From assembly GCA_900317905.1 (NCBI GenBank), contig ONIN01000009.1:1-64000 (forward strand): DNA of 64,000 nt, in the 5' to 3' direction. Of this stretch, positions 8,984 to 17,970 are shown piece after piece. The DNA is from an uncultured Eubacteriales bacterium. Lineage in GTDB: Bacteria > Bacillota > Clostridia > Oscillospirales > Oscillospiraceae. Under the pieces are notes generated by a model that made no database searches, was not told the origin of the DNA, and saw only the letters and a list, made by a program, of their open reading frames with translations. How positions within the stretch are numbered: position 1 is the first letter of the stretch; the number at the start of each line of letters is the position of its first letter. The translations under genes were made by a program, and so were the position numbers.

Positions 8984-9652
8984 ATGCAATTCGACGGTTT
9001 CCCCGCAGGGGCGGGGGAATTTCTATGGGAACTTCGGTTCAACAACGAGCGGCCCTGGTTTCAGGCCCACAAGGAGGAATTTCTCAATCTGGTGGATCGG
9101 CCCTTCAAAGCACTGGGTCAGGAGGTCCTGGAGCGGCTGCAGAATACCTATCCCAAACGGAATTGGGATCTGCACGTCTCCCGCATCTATCGGGACGCCA
9201 GAAGACTGTACGGCCGCGGGCCCATGAAGGATCATCTCTGGATGACAATCCGCTGCTCCGGGGACAAGAAGGACGAAGGCTCTGTCTTTTACTTCTCCTT
9301 TGAGCCCGAGGGATACAGTTTCGGCTTTGGCAGCTACAGCGAGCGTGCGGCTTATATGGATCGGTTCCGCCGCGTCGCCATGGCAGATCCGAAGAAGCTG
9401 GAGTCTCTCGCAAGGAAGCTGAAGAAAGAGCCGAAGTATCGAATCATCGGAAAAGAATACGCAAGAAAAAAGGTGGATTGTGCTCCCCTGCTGGATCCCT
9501 GGCTGAACCGCAGATGGGTGTCCATTGACGTGTCACGTCCCCACGATCCGGTTTCTCAGAGTCATGATCTGGCAGACGAGCTGGTAGAAAGCTTTCAGTT
9601 TCTGATGCCCTATTACGACTATTTCGAGTGGGTGCGCGGACTTTCGGACTGA
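8984..9652 (+). CDS. DUF2461 (TIGR02453-like) family protein
   Basis: 222 aa from the ATG at 8984, preceded by AAAGGAG. The reading frame runs further upstream but crosses A+T-rich intergenic DNA. The sequence matches the uncharacterised TIGR02453/DUF2461 family (early FLWELRFNNERPWFQ, then HVSRIYRDARR, then the FSFEPEGYSFGFG region). The protein is soluble with no signal peptide. The biochemical role of the family is unknown. A small membrane-protein gene follows 44 nt later on the same strand and may be co-transcribed. Confidence 0.82.
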   Translation: MQFDGFPAGAGEFLWELRFNNERPWFQAHKEEFLNLVDRPFKALGQEVLERLQNTYPKRNWDLHVSRIYRDARRLYGRGPMKDHLWMTIRCSGDKKDEGSVFYFSFEPEGYSFGFGSYSERAAYMDRFRRVAMADPKKLESLARKLKKEPKYRIIGKEYARKKVDCAPLLDPWLNRRWVSIDVSRPHDPVSQSHDLADELVESFQFLMPYYDYFEWVRGLSD

Positions 9653-9696
9653 CGTCCCATCCAACGATAGTGCAATCAAAAGAGGTGAGACAGAAG

Positions 9697-10077
9697 ATGC
9701 AAAAATGGCTGAAAAAGCCCTGGGCGCCGGTGGTTTTGCTGGTCATCATCTGTACCGTCATCCCGCTGCTGCTCCATCCCACCATGGGGAGCCATGTGCT
9801 GGTGGCGCTGGATTCGCCATACGCCATTTACTGCTGCTTCCTCATGCCGGTGCTGGCAGCTGCCGTCTGTGTCGTACACATGAGCGCCGCAAAGAAACCG
9901 GCCCTCTGGCTGCCGCTGGTGGTAGAGGTGCTGATGGTAGGATACTCGCTTGCGGTGCGCGGCACACTGTTTTACGCATACGACGCGCCGTTTCTCTACT
10001 ATCTCATCTTCTACAGTATCCCGGCGATCATGGTGTTTTTCATCCAGCTGGTGGTCTGGATCCTTATAAGAGAATAA
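9697..10077 (+). CDS. Small membrane protein, four predicted TM segments
   Basis: 126 aa from the ATG at 9697, with AGAGGTGA 8 nt upstream. Four hydrophobic segments are separated by short loops (PVVLLVIICTVIPLL, a segment around YAIYCCFLMPVLAAAVCVV, LWLPLVVEVLMVGYS, and FLYYLIFYSIPAIMVFFIQLVV). No domain is recognised. It ends at a bidirectional terminator. Confidence 0.72.
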   Translation: MQKWLKKPWAPVVLLVIICTVIPLLLHPTMGSHVLVALDSPYAIYCCFLMPVLAAAVCVVHMSAAKKPALWLPLVVEVLMVGYSLAVRGTLFYAYDAPFLYYLIFYSIPAIMVFFIQLVVWILIRE

Positions 10078-10113
10078 AAGAACTTCCGCAGAAAAAACTG
10101 CGGAAGTTCTTTT
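10077..10113. terminator. Bidirectional terminator
   Basis: A 16-bp perfect inverted repeat (AAAAGAACTTCCGCAG and complement) around a 5-nt loop. It ends the small membrane-protein unit on + and the long rimP-ribF operon on -. Confidence 0.88.
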
Positions 10114-11011
10114 ATTGGTTGGAAAAGTAATTACGGGTGGTTTCGGCATCGGCAAGGATCTGATCGCGGAGTGCGTCCACGCTCTCGAACTTCTTCTCCG
10201 GGCGGAGGAATTTATAAAACTCCACCCGCACCTCCCGATCGTAGAGGTTGCCGGAGTAGTCCAGAATGAAGCTCTCCACACTGACCCGGTTTTCACCGCT
10301 GACCGTGGGCCGGACGCCTACATTGGTGACCGCCATGTGGCTGCTGCCGTCCTCGAGAATCGCCTTTGCGGCATAAACGCCGTGGCGCGGGACAATGACG
10401 CCCTCCGGAAACCGCATGTTGATGGTGGGAGTGCCCATTTTGGTGCCCAGCCGGAACCCGTAGTGCACAGTGTCCACCAGTGTATGAGGATGTCCCAAAT
10501 AGGCATTGGCCCGCTCCATGTCACCGTCCTCAATCAGCGTGCGGATGTAGGTAGAGCTGACCACACGGCCCTCCAGAGTAACGGCGGGGATCACATCGCA
10601 GCCGATGCCCTGCTCAGCACAGTAGTCTTTGAGCTTCTCGGCAGTGCCCTCACCCTTCCAGCCAAAGCGGAAGTCATGGCCGACCACCACCCAGGCGGCG
10701 TTCATGTCCCGGATCAGGGTCTGGACGAATTCCTGCCACGGCATCTGCATGACTGTCCGGTCGAAGTGAATAAAAATTACATTTTCGATGCCGTAGAGTC
10801 GGCGGATCAGATCCGCTCTCCCGGCGGAGGAATTGATCAGCGGCACCGGCTTTCCGAACACCAGCGTGTCCGGGTGCACGTCAAAGCTCAGTGCCGAGGG
10901 CATGGCGCCGATCTCCTTAGCTCGCTGGACAGTTCGCTCCAGCAGCGCCCCGTGCCCAATGTGGATGCCGTCGAAAAATCCCAGGGCAATGACCCGTTTC
11001 TGTTCTGCCAT
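10112..11011 (-). CDS. ribF: Bifunctional riboflavin kinase / FMN adenylyltransferase RibF
   Basis: 299 aa, the usual length. The start is set at the ATG at 11011 with AAGGAACG upstream; the frame extends back into truB. The N-terminal nucleotidyltransferase domain carries GFFDGIHIGHGALL (FAD synthetase HxGH motif). The C-terminal riboflavin-kinase domain carries GTPTINMRF and NVGVRPT with the family's acidic C-terminal helix. It converts riboflavin to FMN and then FAD. Here it closes the translation-factor operon, the position it occupies in many Firmicutes after truB. FAD supply would matter for the many flavoenzymes nearby, though that is not a regulatory claim. Confidence 0.95.
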   Translation of the reverse strand: MAEQKRVIALGFFDGIHIGHGALLERTVQRAKEIGAMPSALSFDVHPDTLVFGKPVPLINSSAGRADLIRRLYGIENVIFIHFDRTVMQMPWQEFVQTLIRDMNAAWVVVGHDFRFGWKGEGTAEKLKDYCAEQGIGCDVIPAVTLEGRVVSSTYIRTLIEDGDMERANAYLGHPHTLVDTVHYGFRLGTKMGTPTINMRFPEGVIVPRHGVYAAKAILEDGSSHMAVTNVGVRPTVSGENRVSVESFILDYSGNLYDREVRVEFYKFLRPEKKFESVDALRDQILADAETTRNYFSNQ

Positions 11012-11027
11012 AGTTACAATCGTTCCT

Positions 11028-11888
11028 TTAGAAAAAGCGTTTGATGGCGCGGCTCCGACGGTTTTCCACCGCGCCAAGCATGAGAAATTCGCCGTTATTG
11101 GCGTAGAAGCGATAAGTGCCGTCCTCTGCATTGATCTGATAATCTACACCGTTACGACACAGACGCTCCTGTTGGTCGTTCAATGTGACTGTGGGGTGGT
11201 CGGAAAAGAGACTGTCCAAAGGAAGGAGCAGTCCTTCCGCCTGTTCCCTGCTGATACTCAGCATCTCCTCCATGGTGTGAGCCTCCTCGACAGTATAGGT
11301 ACCCACCCGGGTTCTGCGAAGTGAAGTCAGCGTTCCGCCACAGCCCAATGTCTGGCCGATATCATGACAGAGGGTGCGGATGTAGGTTCCCTTGGAGCAG
11401 GTGACCTCCAGAATGTAGTCCTCCCCTGCCATGCCGGTGCATTCTAATTGATGAATGGTGATGCTTCGCGCTTCGCGCTCCACCTCGCCGCCTCTCCTGG
11501 CCACATCGTAGAGCTTTTTCCCGCCGATCTTGATGGCGGAATACATGGGCGGAAGCTGTTGGATCTCACCGCGAAATCCTTCGAGGGCAGCTTCCAGCTC
11601 CGGCTGAGTGACCATAACCGGGTACGTCTCCAGAACCGTTCCGGTGATATCCTGGGTGTCCGTCACGACACCCAGACGAAGGTGGGCGGTGTAGTGCTTC
11701 TCATGAGCTTCGGAAAAGCTCACCGCCTTGGTGGCCCGGCCCACGAAGACCACCAGAAGACCAGTAGCCATGGGATCCAGCGTACCGGAGTGGCCGATCC
11801 GCCGCTCCCCCAGAATGCCCCGCAGCTTGGCCACCACATCGTGGCTGGTCCAGCCTGCGGGCTTGTCCATCAGGAGGATGCCGTTCAT
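11028..11888 (-). CDS. truB: tRNA pseudouridine(55) synthase TruB
   Basis: 286 aa from the ATG at 11888, which overlaps the nrnA stop as ATGA; an ATG three codons earlier is an alternative. Signatures are LLMDKPAGWTSHDVV, the catalytic-Asp motif GHSGTLDPMATGLL, and the Tyr-containing YSAIKIGGKKLYDVAR. It makes pseudouridine 55 in the T-loop of tRNAs. It lies between nrnA and ribF in the canonical order. Confidence 0.95.
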   Translation of the reverse strand: MNGILLMDKPAGWTSHDVVAKLRGILGERRIGHSGTLDPMATGLLVVFVGRATKAVSFSEAHEKHYTAHLRLGVVTDTQDITGTVLETYPVMVTQPELEAALEGFRGEIQQLPPMYSAIKIGGKKLYDVARRGGEVEREARSITIHQLECTGMAGEDYILEVTCSKGTYIRTLCHDIGQTLGCGGTLTSLRRTRVGTYTVEEAHTMEEMLSISREQAEGLLLPLDSLFSDHPTVTLNDQQERLCRNGVDYQINAEDGTYRFYANNGEFLMLGAVENRRSRAIKRFF

Positions 11889-12823
11889 GCCGGCCATACC
11901 TGATCCACCGCTTTCAGAAGCTGACGCTCCGCCTCGTAGGGATCACAGTTCAGCGTGCAGCCGGAGGCCATAGCATGTCCACCGCCGCCGAACTGGGAGC
12001 AGATGGCGCAGGAATCCACCTCCGGGGTGCTGCGAACGGAGACCTTGCTGGTTCCGTTCTCCTGCTCCTTGATCAGAATGCTCAGCATGTTGCCGGCGAT
12101 CCGTCCCGGGAGCCCCGCAAGATCGTCCAGATCGTTTTCCGTGGTGCCGGCATCCTGCAGCATCTTTCGAGTGACAAAGGCCACCGTGATTTTTCCGTCC
12201 CGATAAAACCGCATGCCGGAATAGATCATTCCCTCCAGCATAACCCGCGCCTTGGAGACACGACGGAAATAATCGTGCACCACTTTGTGATGATCCGCGC
12301 CGAGAGCAATGAGTCTGGCAGCGCAGTTCATGGTGTCGGCATTGGTGTTCATGTACTGGAAGCAGCCGGTGTCCGTGGTGAGGGCGATGTAGAGAAGGGT
12401 CGCCTCCTCCGGATCCACGTCGTTGCAAAGAGCTTCAATGATCTCCAGAATAATTTCACCGCAAGCGGATTTCTCCGAAGCCACCAGCGTCTCGTCCGCG
12501 TAAAAGCTGTTGGAGGGATGGTGATCCACACAGAGATCCACATGGCCCTCAAAGCCTTTCGGAAAGAGGCCGGGCGTGGCGATATCCACCGCAACGATGG
12601 TCTCCGGCCGAAAATCCTCCGGGGCGTAGAAAGTATGAATATAGGCGTCGGTGCGCTCGGTGATCTGCGGGTTATGGTAGATAAAAGCCCTCTTACCCAC
12701 CCGTCTCAGGGCATGGCAAAGGGCGGCGCCGCTGCCGAGGGTGTCGCCGTCGGGATTTCTGTGGTTCAGGATCAGAATGCCGTCCCGCTGCTTCAGCAGT
12801 TCGGCAAATTCCGCGGGGCTCAT
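11885..12823 (-). CDS. nrnA: Bifunctional oligoribonuclease / pAp phosphatase NrnA (DHH/DHHA1)
   Basis: 312 aa. The DHH phosphoesterase motifs are present (NHRNPDGDTLGS, an Asp before IATPG, then CVDHHPSN). The C-terminal DHHA1 motif is GGGGHAMASGC. NrnA degrades nano-RNAs and 3'-phosphoadenosine-5'-phosphate with Mn2+. It is coupled on both sides by 4-nt overlaps (rbfA upstream, truB downstream), matching its usual place in Firmicutes translation operons. Confidence 0.94.
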   Translation of the reverse strand: MSPAEFAELLKQRDGILILNHRNPDGDTLGSGAALCHALRRVGKRAFIYHNPQITERTDAYIHTFYAPEDFRPETIVAVDIATPGLFPKGFEGHVDLCVDHHPSNSFYADETLVASEKSACGEIILEIIEALCNDVDPEEATLLYIALTTDTGCFQYMNTNADTMNCAARLIALGADHHKVVHDYFRRVSKARVMLEGMIYSGMRFYRDGKITVAFVTRKMLQDAGTTENDLDDLAGLPGRIAGNMLSILIKEQENGTSKVSVRSTPEVDSCAICSQFGGGGHAMASGCTLNCDPYEAERQLLKAVDQVWPA

Positions 12824-13182
12824 GCCTCGTCCTCCCCGCTGCCGGTGTCCAGCTTCTCAATCAGGCCGCTGATGTAAGCGCCCTGCTCGATGCTGTGGTC
12901 GATCTCAAAGACCAGCTCCGGCGTGTAGCGCAGGTTCAAGGTGCTGCCCAGCTCATGTCGCAGCCAGCCGGAGGCGGATTTCAGGCCGCGCTTAAATTCC
13001 TTTTCGTTTTCCATTCCGTAGACGGACAGCCAGATCTTCGAGTAGCGCAGGTCGCCGGTGGTCTCCACTCTGGTGACGCTGATCATCCCCTGCTGCACCC
13101 GAGGATCCTTCACCTGGGTCAGAAGGTTCGACAGTACGCGCTGAATGTCGTCGTTGGTTCTGGCGAGTTTATTCGATGCCAT
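12820..13182 (-). CDS. rbfA: Ribosome-binding factor A
   Basis: 120 aa. The KH-like fold signature RTNDDIQRVLSNLL is at the N-terminus and ASGWLRHELG plus LRYTPELVFEID follow. It assists 30S maturation and 16S 5'-end processing. It sits between infB and nrnA, but a strong terminator-like hairpin separates it from infB. It overlaps nrnA by 4 nt. Confidence 0.95.
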   Translation of the reverse strand: MASNKLARTNDDIQRVLSNLLTQVKDPRVQQGMISVTRVETTGDLRYSKIWLSVYGMENEKEFKRGLKSASGWLRHELGSTLNLRYTPELVFEIDHSIEQGAYISGLIEKLDTGSGEDEA

Positions 13183-13198
13183 AATGGTTCCTTTCTGT

Positions 13199-13235
13199 AA
13201 AAAAACGCTGCCGCTCTCAGGTGGGAACGGCAGCG
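13199..13235 (-). terminator. Terminator-like hairpin between infB and rbfA
   Basis: Minus strand stem CGCTGCCG/CGGCAGCG with a 14-nt loop followed by seven T. It starts 12 nt after the infB stop and would reduce read-through into rbfA-nrnA-truB-ribF. Confidence 0.75.
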
Positions 13236-13247
13236 AACGATTTTGGT

Positions 13248-15590
13248 TTACTGCTGAATCTGCTCCATGACGAAGACTTCCACCACGTCATCGACCTTGA
13301 TATCGTTGAATTTTTCAACCTGCAGGCCGCATTCGTAGCCGGAGGCAACTTCCTTCACGTCGTCCTTGAAGCGGCGCAGGGAGGCCAGGTCGCCCTCGAA
13401 GAGCACCACGTTGTCGCGCAGGACGCGAACCTTGCTGTTGCGGACGATCTTGCCGTCGGTGACGTAACCGCCGCAGACGGTGCCCACCTTGGAGACCTTG
13501 AAGGTCTGGCGGATCTCCACGTGGCCGATGACCTTCTCTTCAAACTTCGGCGCCAGCATGCCCTTCATGGCAGCCTCCACCTCGTTGATGCAGTCATAGA
13601 TGACGCGGTACATGCGCACCTCGACGCCGGAGCGCTGGGCGCTGTCTCTGGCAGCGGCATCCGGGCGGACGTTGAAGCCCACGACCAGCGCGCCGCTGGT
13701 AGCGGCCAGCATGACGTCGGACTCGTTCACGGCGCCGACGCCGGAGTGGATCACGCGGACGCGAACCTCATCGTTGGAGAGCTTCTCCAGAGAGGATTTG
13801 ACCGCCTCGGCGCTGCCCTGGACGTCAGCCTTGACGATGATGTTGAAGTCCTTGATCTCACCCTGCTGGATGCGGGCGAAGAGATCATCCAGAGAGACCT
13901 TCTTGTTGCCGGCGTTGGCGGCATCCTTCTTCTGCTGCTTGCGCTCGGCAACCAGCTCGCGGGCCATGCGCTCATCGGCAACGGCGTTGAACACGTCGCC
14001 GGCGCTGGGCACCTCGGACATACCGGAGATCTCCACCGGGATGGAGGGACCGGCCTCGGTGACCCGCTTGCCCTGATCGTTGACCATGGTACGGGCGCGA
14101 CCGACGGCGGTGCCGGCGATGATGATATCGCCCTGATGGAGGGTACCGTTCTGCACCAGAACGGTCATGATCGGACCGCGGCCCTTGTCCAGGCGCGCCT
14201 CGATGACGGTGCCCTTGGCGGCACGGTTGGGGTTGGCCTTCAGCTCCTGCACCTCGGCCAGGATGACCAGGTTCTCCAGGAGGTTGTCGATGCCCTCGCC
14301 GGTCTTGGCGGAGATCGGGCAGATGATGGTGTCGCCGCCCCACTCTTCCGGAACCAGCTCGTACTCGGTCAGCTGCTGCTTGATCCGGTCGGGGTTGGCA
14401 CCGTGGACGTCCATCTTGTTGATGGCCACCACCAGCGGGATGCCGGCGGCCTTGGCGTGGTTGATGGACTCCACCGTCTGCGGCATGATGCCGTCGTCAG
14501 CAGCCACCACCAGGATCGCGATATCGGTAACCATGGCGCCGCGGGCACGCATGGAGGTGAATGCCTCGTGGCCCGGGGTATCCAGGAAGGTGACGGGGTG
14601 ATCGCCCACCATGACGCGGTAGGCGCCGATGTGCTGAGTGATGCCGCCGGCCTCACCGGAGGCAACATGGGTATTGCGGATATAGTCCAGGAGGCTGGTC
14701 TTGCCATGGTCGACGTGGCCCATGACCACGACAACGGGGGCGCGCAGCTCCAGATCTTCTTCCTTATCCTCGTGATCGTCGATGAGGCGCTCCTCCACCG
14801 TGACGATGACCTCGCGCTCGACCTTGCAGCCCAGCTCCATGGCCACCAATGCGGCGGTGTCGTAGTCGATGACGTCGGACAGGGACGCCATGACGCCCAT
14901 CTTGATCAGACGGCGCACCACTTCGGCGCCGGTCTTCTTCATGCGGCTGGCCAGCTCGCCCACGGCGATCTCATCGGGGATCTGCACCTTCAGCTGCTGC
15001 TTGCGGGCGATCTCCAGCTGGAGACGCTGCATCTTCTCCCGCTCCTCCTGCTTCCGCTTGGAGCTGGAGGCCTGCTGGGCGTTCTGACGACGCTGACGAT
15101 CGCGGTTCTGGATCTTCTGCTTGCCGCTGCCGCCGGACTTCTTCTGCAGATTCTTGGCTCTCTGATCGTCGGCCAGATCGTCCAGATGCTGGTCGTACTT
15201 GGAGAGGTTGGTGGTGGCGCCGCGGGTGTCGACCACGCGCTTCTCCGCCACCTGGCGCGGCACATGGGGTTTCTGCTCCTTCTCCTTTTTCGGAGTGGGC
15301 TGAGCCGCCTCGCCGGATCCAGTCGCAGCCTTTTCCTCTTTCTTGGGCGCGTCCGCCGGGGACTCTTTGACCTCCGGCTTATAGACGTCCTTGAAGACCT
15401 CCTCCAGACTCTCGATCTGGTTGTGCTGCGTCAAATATTCGAAAATAACGCTTAGCTCCTCGTCCTCCAGAACCTGCATATGGTTCTTCGGGGTGGTGCA
15501 GTAATCGGTGAGGATCTGGGTGATCTCCTTGGAGCTCTTCCCGAAATCCTTGCCCACCTCATGGACTCTGTACTTAACCATTCCGCTCAT
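13248..15590 (-). CDS. infB: Translation initiation factor IF-2
   Basis: 780 aa. The ATG overlaps the ylxQ stop (ATGA) and has GGAGGAA 7-8 nt upstream. The N-terminus has the IF2N helix ([11 protein letters not shown]) and a long Lys/Gln/Arg-rich charged linker. The G domain has P-loop [21 protein letters not shown] and SAK. Domains II to IV follow, ending in the fMet-tRNA-binding C2 domain ([15 protein letters not shown]). It is a cytosolic GTPase recruiting initiator tRNA to the 30S subunit. Confidence 0.97.
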   Translation of the reverse strand: MSGMVKYRVHEVGKDFGKSSKEITQILTDYCTTPKNHMQVLEDEELSVIFEYLTQHNQIESLEEVFKDVYKPEVKESPADAPKKEEKAATGSGEAAQPTPKKEKEQKPHVPRQVAEKRVVDTRGATTNLSKYDQHLDDLADDQRAKNLQKKSGGSGKQKIQNRDRQRRQNAQQASSSKRKQEEREKMQRLQLEIARKQQLKVQIPDEIAVGELASRMKKTGAEVVRRLIKMGVMASLSDVIDYDTAALVAMELGCKVEREVIVTVEERLIDDHEDKEEDLELRAPVVVVMGHVDHGKTSLLDYIRNTHVASGEAGGITQHIGAYRVMVGDHPVTFLDTPGHEAFTSMRARGAMVTDIAILVVAADDGIMPQTVESINHAKAAGIPLVVAINKMDVHGANPDRIKQQLTEYELVPEEWGGDTIICPISAKTGEGIDNLLENLVILAEVQELKANPNRAAKGTVIEARLDKGRGPIMTVLVQNGTLHQGDIIIAGTAVGRARTMVNDQGKRVTEAGPSIPVEISGMSEVPSAGDVFNAVADERMARELVAERKQQKKDAANAGNKKVSLDDLFARIQQGEIKDFNIIVKADVQGSAEAVKSSLEKLSNDEVRVRVIHSGVGAVNESDVMLAATSGALVVGFNVRPDAAARDSAQRSGVEVRMYRVIYDCINEVEAAMKGMLAPKFEEKVIGHVEIRQTFKVSKVGTVCGGYVTDGKIVRNSKVRVLRDNVVLFEGDLASLRRFKDDVKEVASGYECGLQVEKFNDIKVDDVVEVFVMEQIQQ

Positions 15591-16000
15591 ACGTTATTCC
15601 TCCTCTTGCCATTTCTCGCGCTGCTCTGCCGCGCCTTCGCCCCATCGGTTTGTTCTTTGAGCCGCTGGGCGACGGCGGCATACTGTTCGGCGTCTGCATC
15701 TGCCAGCGCCGACACGAACGCCGACGCAAATCCCGTATCCAGCAGGCTGATCATAGAGCAGCCCCGCTTGCCCAGCAGATGCGCGATCGTCTCCTTTTCA
15801 TAGGGAAGACGGATCAGCGGCGTGTTTCTCTGATATACAAATCCCTCTGCGCGGTGCAGTGCGTTGTCCGAGGCGTCTGACGCCAGACAAAGCAGCACGG
15901 CCTTCCCGCTTTTCACAGCGGCACCGGACTCCACCTCACCGATGGCGAGGGCGCCGGCCTTGCGCATGATCCCCAGGTAATTGGAAGCTTTATCCGTCAC
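15587..16000 (-). CDS. L7Ae-family RNA-binding protein (YlxQ-like)
   Basis: 137 aa. The N-terminal L7Ae/L30e fold is recognisable (YLGIMRKAGALAIGE, then AVLLCLASDASDN), followed by a ~40-residue basic tail (RQSSARNGKRRNN). Such proteins bind kink-turn RNAs. The exact role of the YlxQ homologue is not settled. It overlaps ylxR upstream by 11 nt and infB downstream by 4 nt, as in the Bacillus operon. Confidence 0.88.
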   Translation of the reverse strand: MTDKASNYLGIMRKAGALAIGEVESGAAVKSGKAVLLCLASDASDNALHRAEGFVYQRNTPLIRLPYEKETIAHLLGKRGCSMISLLDTGFASAFVSALADADAEQYAAVAQRLKEQTDGAKARQSSARNGKRRNNV

Positions 16001-16262
16001 CGGCGATCATCTCCTCCTGCAGGCGGTCGTAGATCTCCTGCGGGATGGGGGCGGAAAACGCGCGTTCCAGTGCTCTGGAGCGGATCGCCTTTTTCAGACA
16101 ATCCGGATCCGGGCAGAGATACGCACCGCGCCCCGGCGCTTTGCCCTTGAAATCCAGTGTGATTTCCGCTCCGTCAGGAGAACGGACCACACGGATCAGG
16201 TCCATTTTCGGTTTCATTTCCCGGCAGCCGAGACACTGCCGCATAGGGATCTTCTTTGGCAA
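15990..16262 (-). CDS. ylxR: YlxR (DUF448) family protein
   Basis: 90 aa. Family hallmarks are RQCLGCREMKPKMDLIRVVR and GRGAYLCPDPDCL (the GRGAY motif). YlxR is a small nucleic-acid-binding protein encoded next to nusA; RNA binding is inferred from the family. It overlaps the next gene by 11 nt. Confidence 0.93.
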   Translation of the reverse strand: MPKKIPMRQCLGCREMKPKMDLIRVVRSPDGAEITLDFKGKAPGRGAYLCPDPDCLKKAIRSRALERAFSAPIPQEIYDRLQEEMIAGDG

Positions 16263-16282
16263 ATGAATGCCTCCTTAATCGC

Positions 16283-17341
16283 TTATACCGCGCTTTCGGG
16301 CTTGATGTCGATCTTATAGCCCGTGAGCTTCGCGGCCAGACGGGCGTTCTGGCCCTCCTTGCCGATGGCCAGGCTCAGCTGGGAGTCCGGCACGACCACC
16401 TGACAGCTGCGGCCGTCCTCCTGGAAGGTGACGCTGATGACCTCGGAGGGAGCCAGGGCGGCGGCCACGAATTCCTCGGGCACCTCGCTGAACTTCACGA
16501 TGTCGATCTTCTCGCCGTCCAGCTCTTCCACGATGCTGGCCACACGGCCGCCCTTGGGGCCGACGCAGGCGCCGATGGGATCCATCTGGGGATCTTCAGC
16601 CCACACAGCAACCTTGGTGCGGCTGCCAGCCTCGCGGGCGATGGACTTGATCTCCACGGTGCCGTCGAAGATCTCCGGAACCTCCAGCTCGAACAGGCGC
16701 TTGACCAGACCCGGGTGGGTGCGGCTGATGAGCACCTGGGGGCCGCGGGTGGACTTGCGAACCTCAATGACGTAGACCTTGATGTGGTCGCCCTCGTTGA
16801 TGGTCTCGCCCCGGATGCACTCGCCGGGCGCCAGCATGGCGTCGGTGTAGTCGGAGTTGGAGCTGACCTTGATATAGATATTGCCGGTGCGGTCGTCGAT
16901 CTTGCTGACCACGCCGGTGAGGATCTCGTGCTCCTTGGAGGTGAACTCGTCATAGATCATGCCGCGCTCCGCCTCACGGATGCCCTGGATGATGACCTGC
17001 TTGGCGCTCTGCGCAGCGATGCGGCCAAAATCACGTGTCTCCACGGGGACGTTGATCTCGTCGCCCAGCTTCGCCTTCTTGACGATCTTCTTGGCGGCGT
17101 CCAGGCTGATTTCCACATAGGGATCGCGGGCCCGCTCCACCACGGTCTTGATGACCACCAGCTCGATCTTGCCGGCGTCCTCGTCCAGAATGACGTCAAG
17201 GTTATCGCCGCAATCGGGCGTATCTTTCTTATAAGCGGCGATCAGCGCCTGACGGATCTTGCCGTACATATAGTCACGGGGAATGCCCTTCTCCCGCTCG
17301 ATGTCGATAATCGCCTTGAAAAACTCCGTATTTGCCTTCAT
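16283..17341 (-). CDS. nusA: Transcription termination/antitermination factor NusA
   Basis: 352 aa, the short Gram-positive form without C-terminal acidic repeats. In order come the N-terminal RNAP-binding domain, an S1 domain (VSKIDDRTGNIYIKV), KH1 (VGPKGGRVASIVEEL) and KH2 (IGKEGQNARLAAKL). It modulates pausing, termination and antitermination. It follows rimP by 18 nt. Confidence 0.96.
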   Translation of the reverse strand: MKANTEFFKAIIDIEREKGIPRDYMYGKIRQALIAAYKKDTPDCGDNLDVILDEDAGKIELVVIKTVVERARDPYVEISLDAAKKIVKKAKLGDEINVPVETRDFGRIAAQSAKQVIIQGIREAERGMIYDEFTSKEHEILTGVVSKIDDRTGNIYIKVSSNSDYTDAMLAPGECIRGETINEGDHIKVYVIEVRKSTRGPQVLISRTHPGLVKRLFELEVPEIFDGTVEIKSIAREAGSRTKVAVWAEDPQMDPIGACVGPKGGRVASIVEELDGEKIDIVKFSEVPEEFVAAALAPSEVISVTFQEDGRSCQVVVPDSQLSLAIGKEGQNARLAAKLTGYKIDIKPESAV

Positions 17342-17359
17342 TTCTATCCCTCGATTTTC

Positions 17360-17815
17360 TTAAAAGGTGACGTGCAGGTGCACCTGCGCGACAGCAGATT
17401 TTTCGAATTTCAGTTCCTTGCCGTTCTGCTCGATGGTCACGGCGCCGTCCTCATAGCTTTTGAGCACGCCCACGTAGGTCTTGCTGCCATTCAAAGGGCT
17501 GTACAGCTTGACCTCCACGTCGCTTCCCATAAAACGCTCGAAGTCGCTCGGCCGCTTGAGCACCCGCTCAGCACCGGCAGAAGAGACCTCAAAGGTATAG
17601 CTGTCGGGAATGGGGTCGGCCTCGTCCAGAATCGGATCCAGCGCGCGGCTGAAGGCCTCGCAGTCCTGGATGGAAACGCCGTCGGCCTTGTCGATATAGA
17701 CTCTGAGGAACCGGGTGCCCGCCTCTTTGACGTATTCGATGTCCCAGATTTCCAAGCCCAGCTCCGCCGCAACCGGCTCTGCCAGCTTCAGAACACTGTC
17801 AGTGATTTTACTCAT
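17360..17815 (-). CDS. rimP: Ribosome maturation factor RimP
   Basis: 151 aa. Signatures are LGLEIWDIEYVKEAGTRFLR and the SRALDPILDEADPIPDSYTFE region, which give the two-domain alpha/beta plus SH3-like fold. It is needed for 30S maturation. It is the first gene of the rimP-nusA-ylxR-ylxQ-infB-rbfA-nrnA-truB-ribF series. I could not identify its promoter with confidence in the 45 nt between it and the upstream terminator. Confidence 0.95.
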   Translation of the reverse strand: MSKITDSVLKLAEPVAAELGLEIWDIEYVKEAGTRFLRVYIDKADGVSIQDCEAFSRALDPILDEADPIPDSYTFEVSSAGAERVLKRPSDFERFMGSDVEVKLYSPLNGSKTYVGVLKSYEDGAVTIEQNGKELKFEKSAVAQVHLHVTF

Positions 17816-17860
17816 GATTCACCTGAATTTCCAGAAAATTGAAATGGTCGAAGTATCATG

Positions 17861-17886
17861 AAAAAGACTGGGCGAAACGCCCAGTC
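17861..17886 (-). terminator. Intrinsic terminator after the VanY-type gene
   Basis: Minus strand GACTGGGCG/CGCCCAGTC stem with an AAA/TTT loop, then five T. It insulates rimP from the upstream gene. Confidence 0.85.
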
Positions 17887-17970
17887 TGTCAAATACCTCA
17901 TTACAACGAATGCATTATAGCACAGTGCAAGTGGGAATGCAAGTGTTTTTTATAAAGTAATGGAGCGGAA

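Noticed and set aside
13221-17842. Long + strand frames opposite infB and nusA
   Set aside because: Antisense shadows of well-recognised genes. No ribosome-binding sites or domains.
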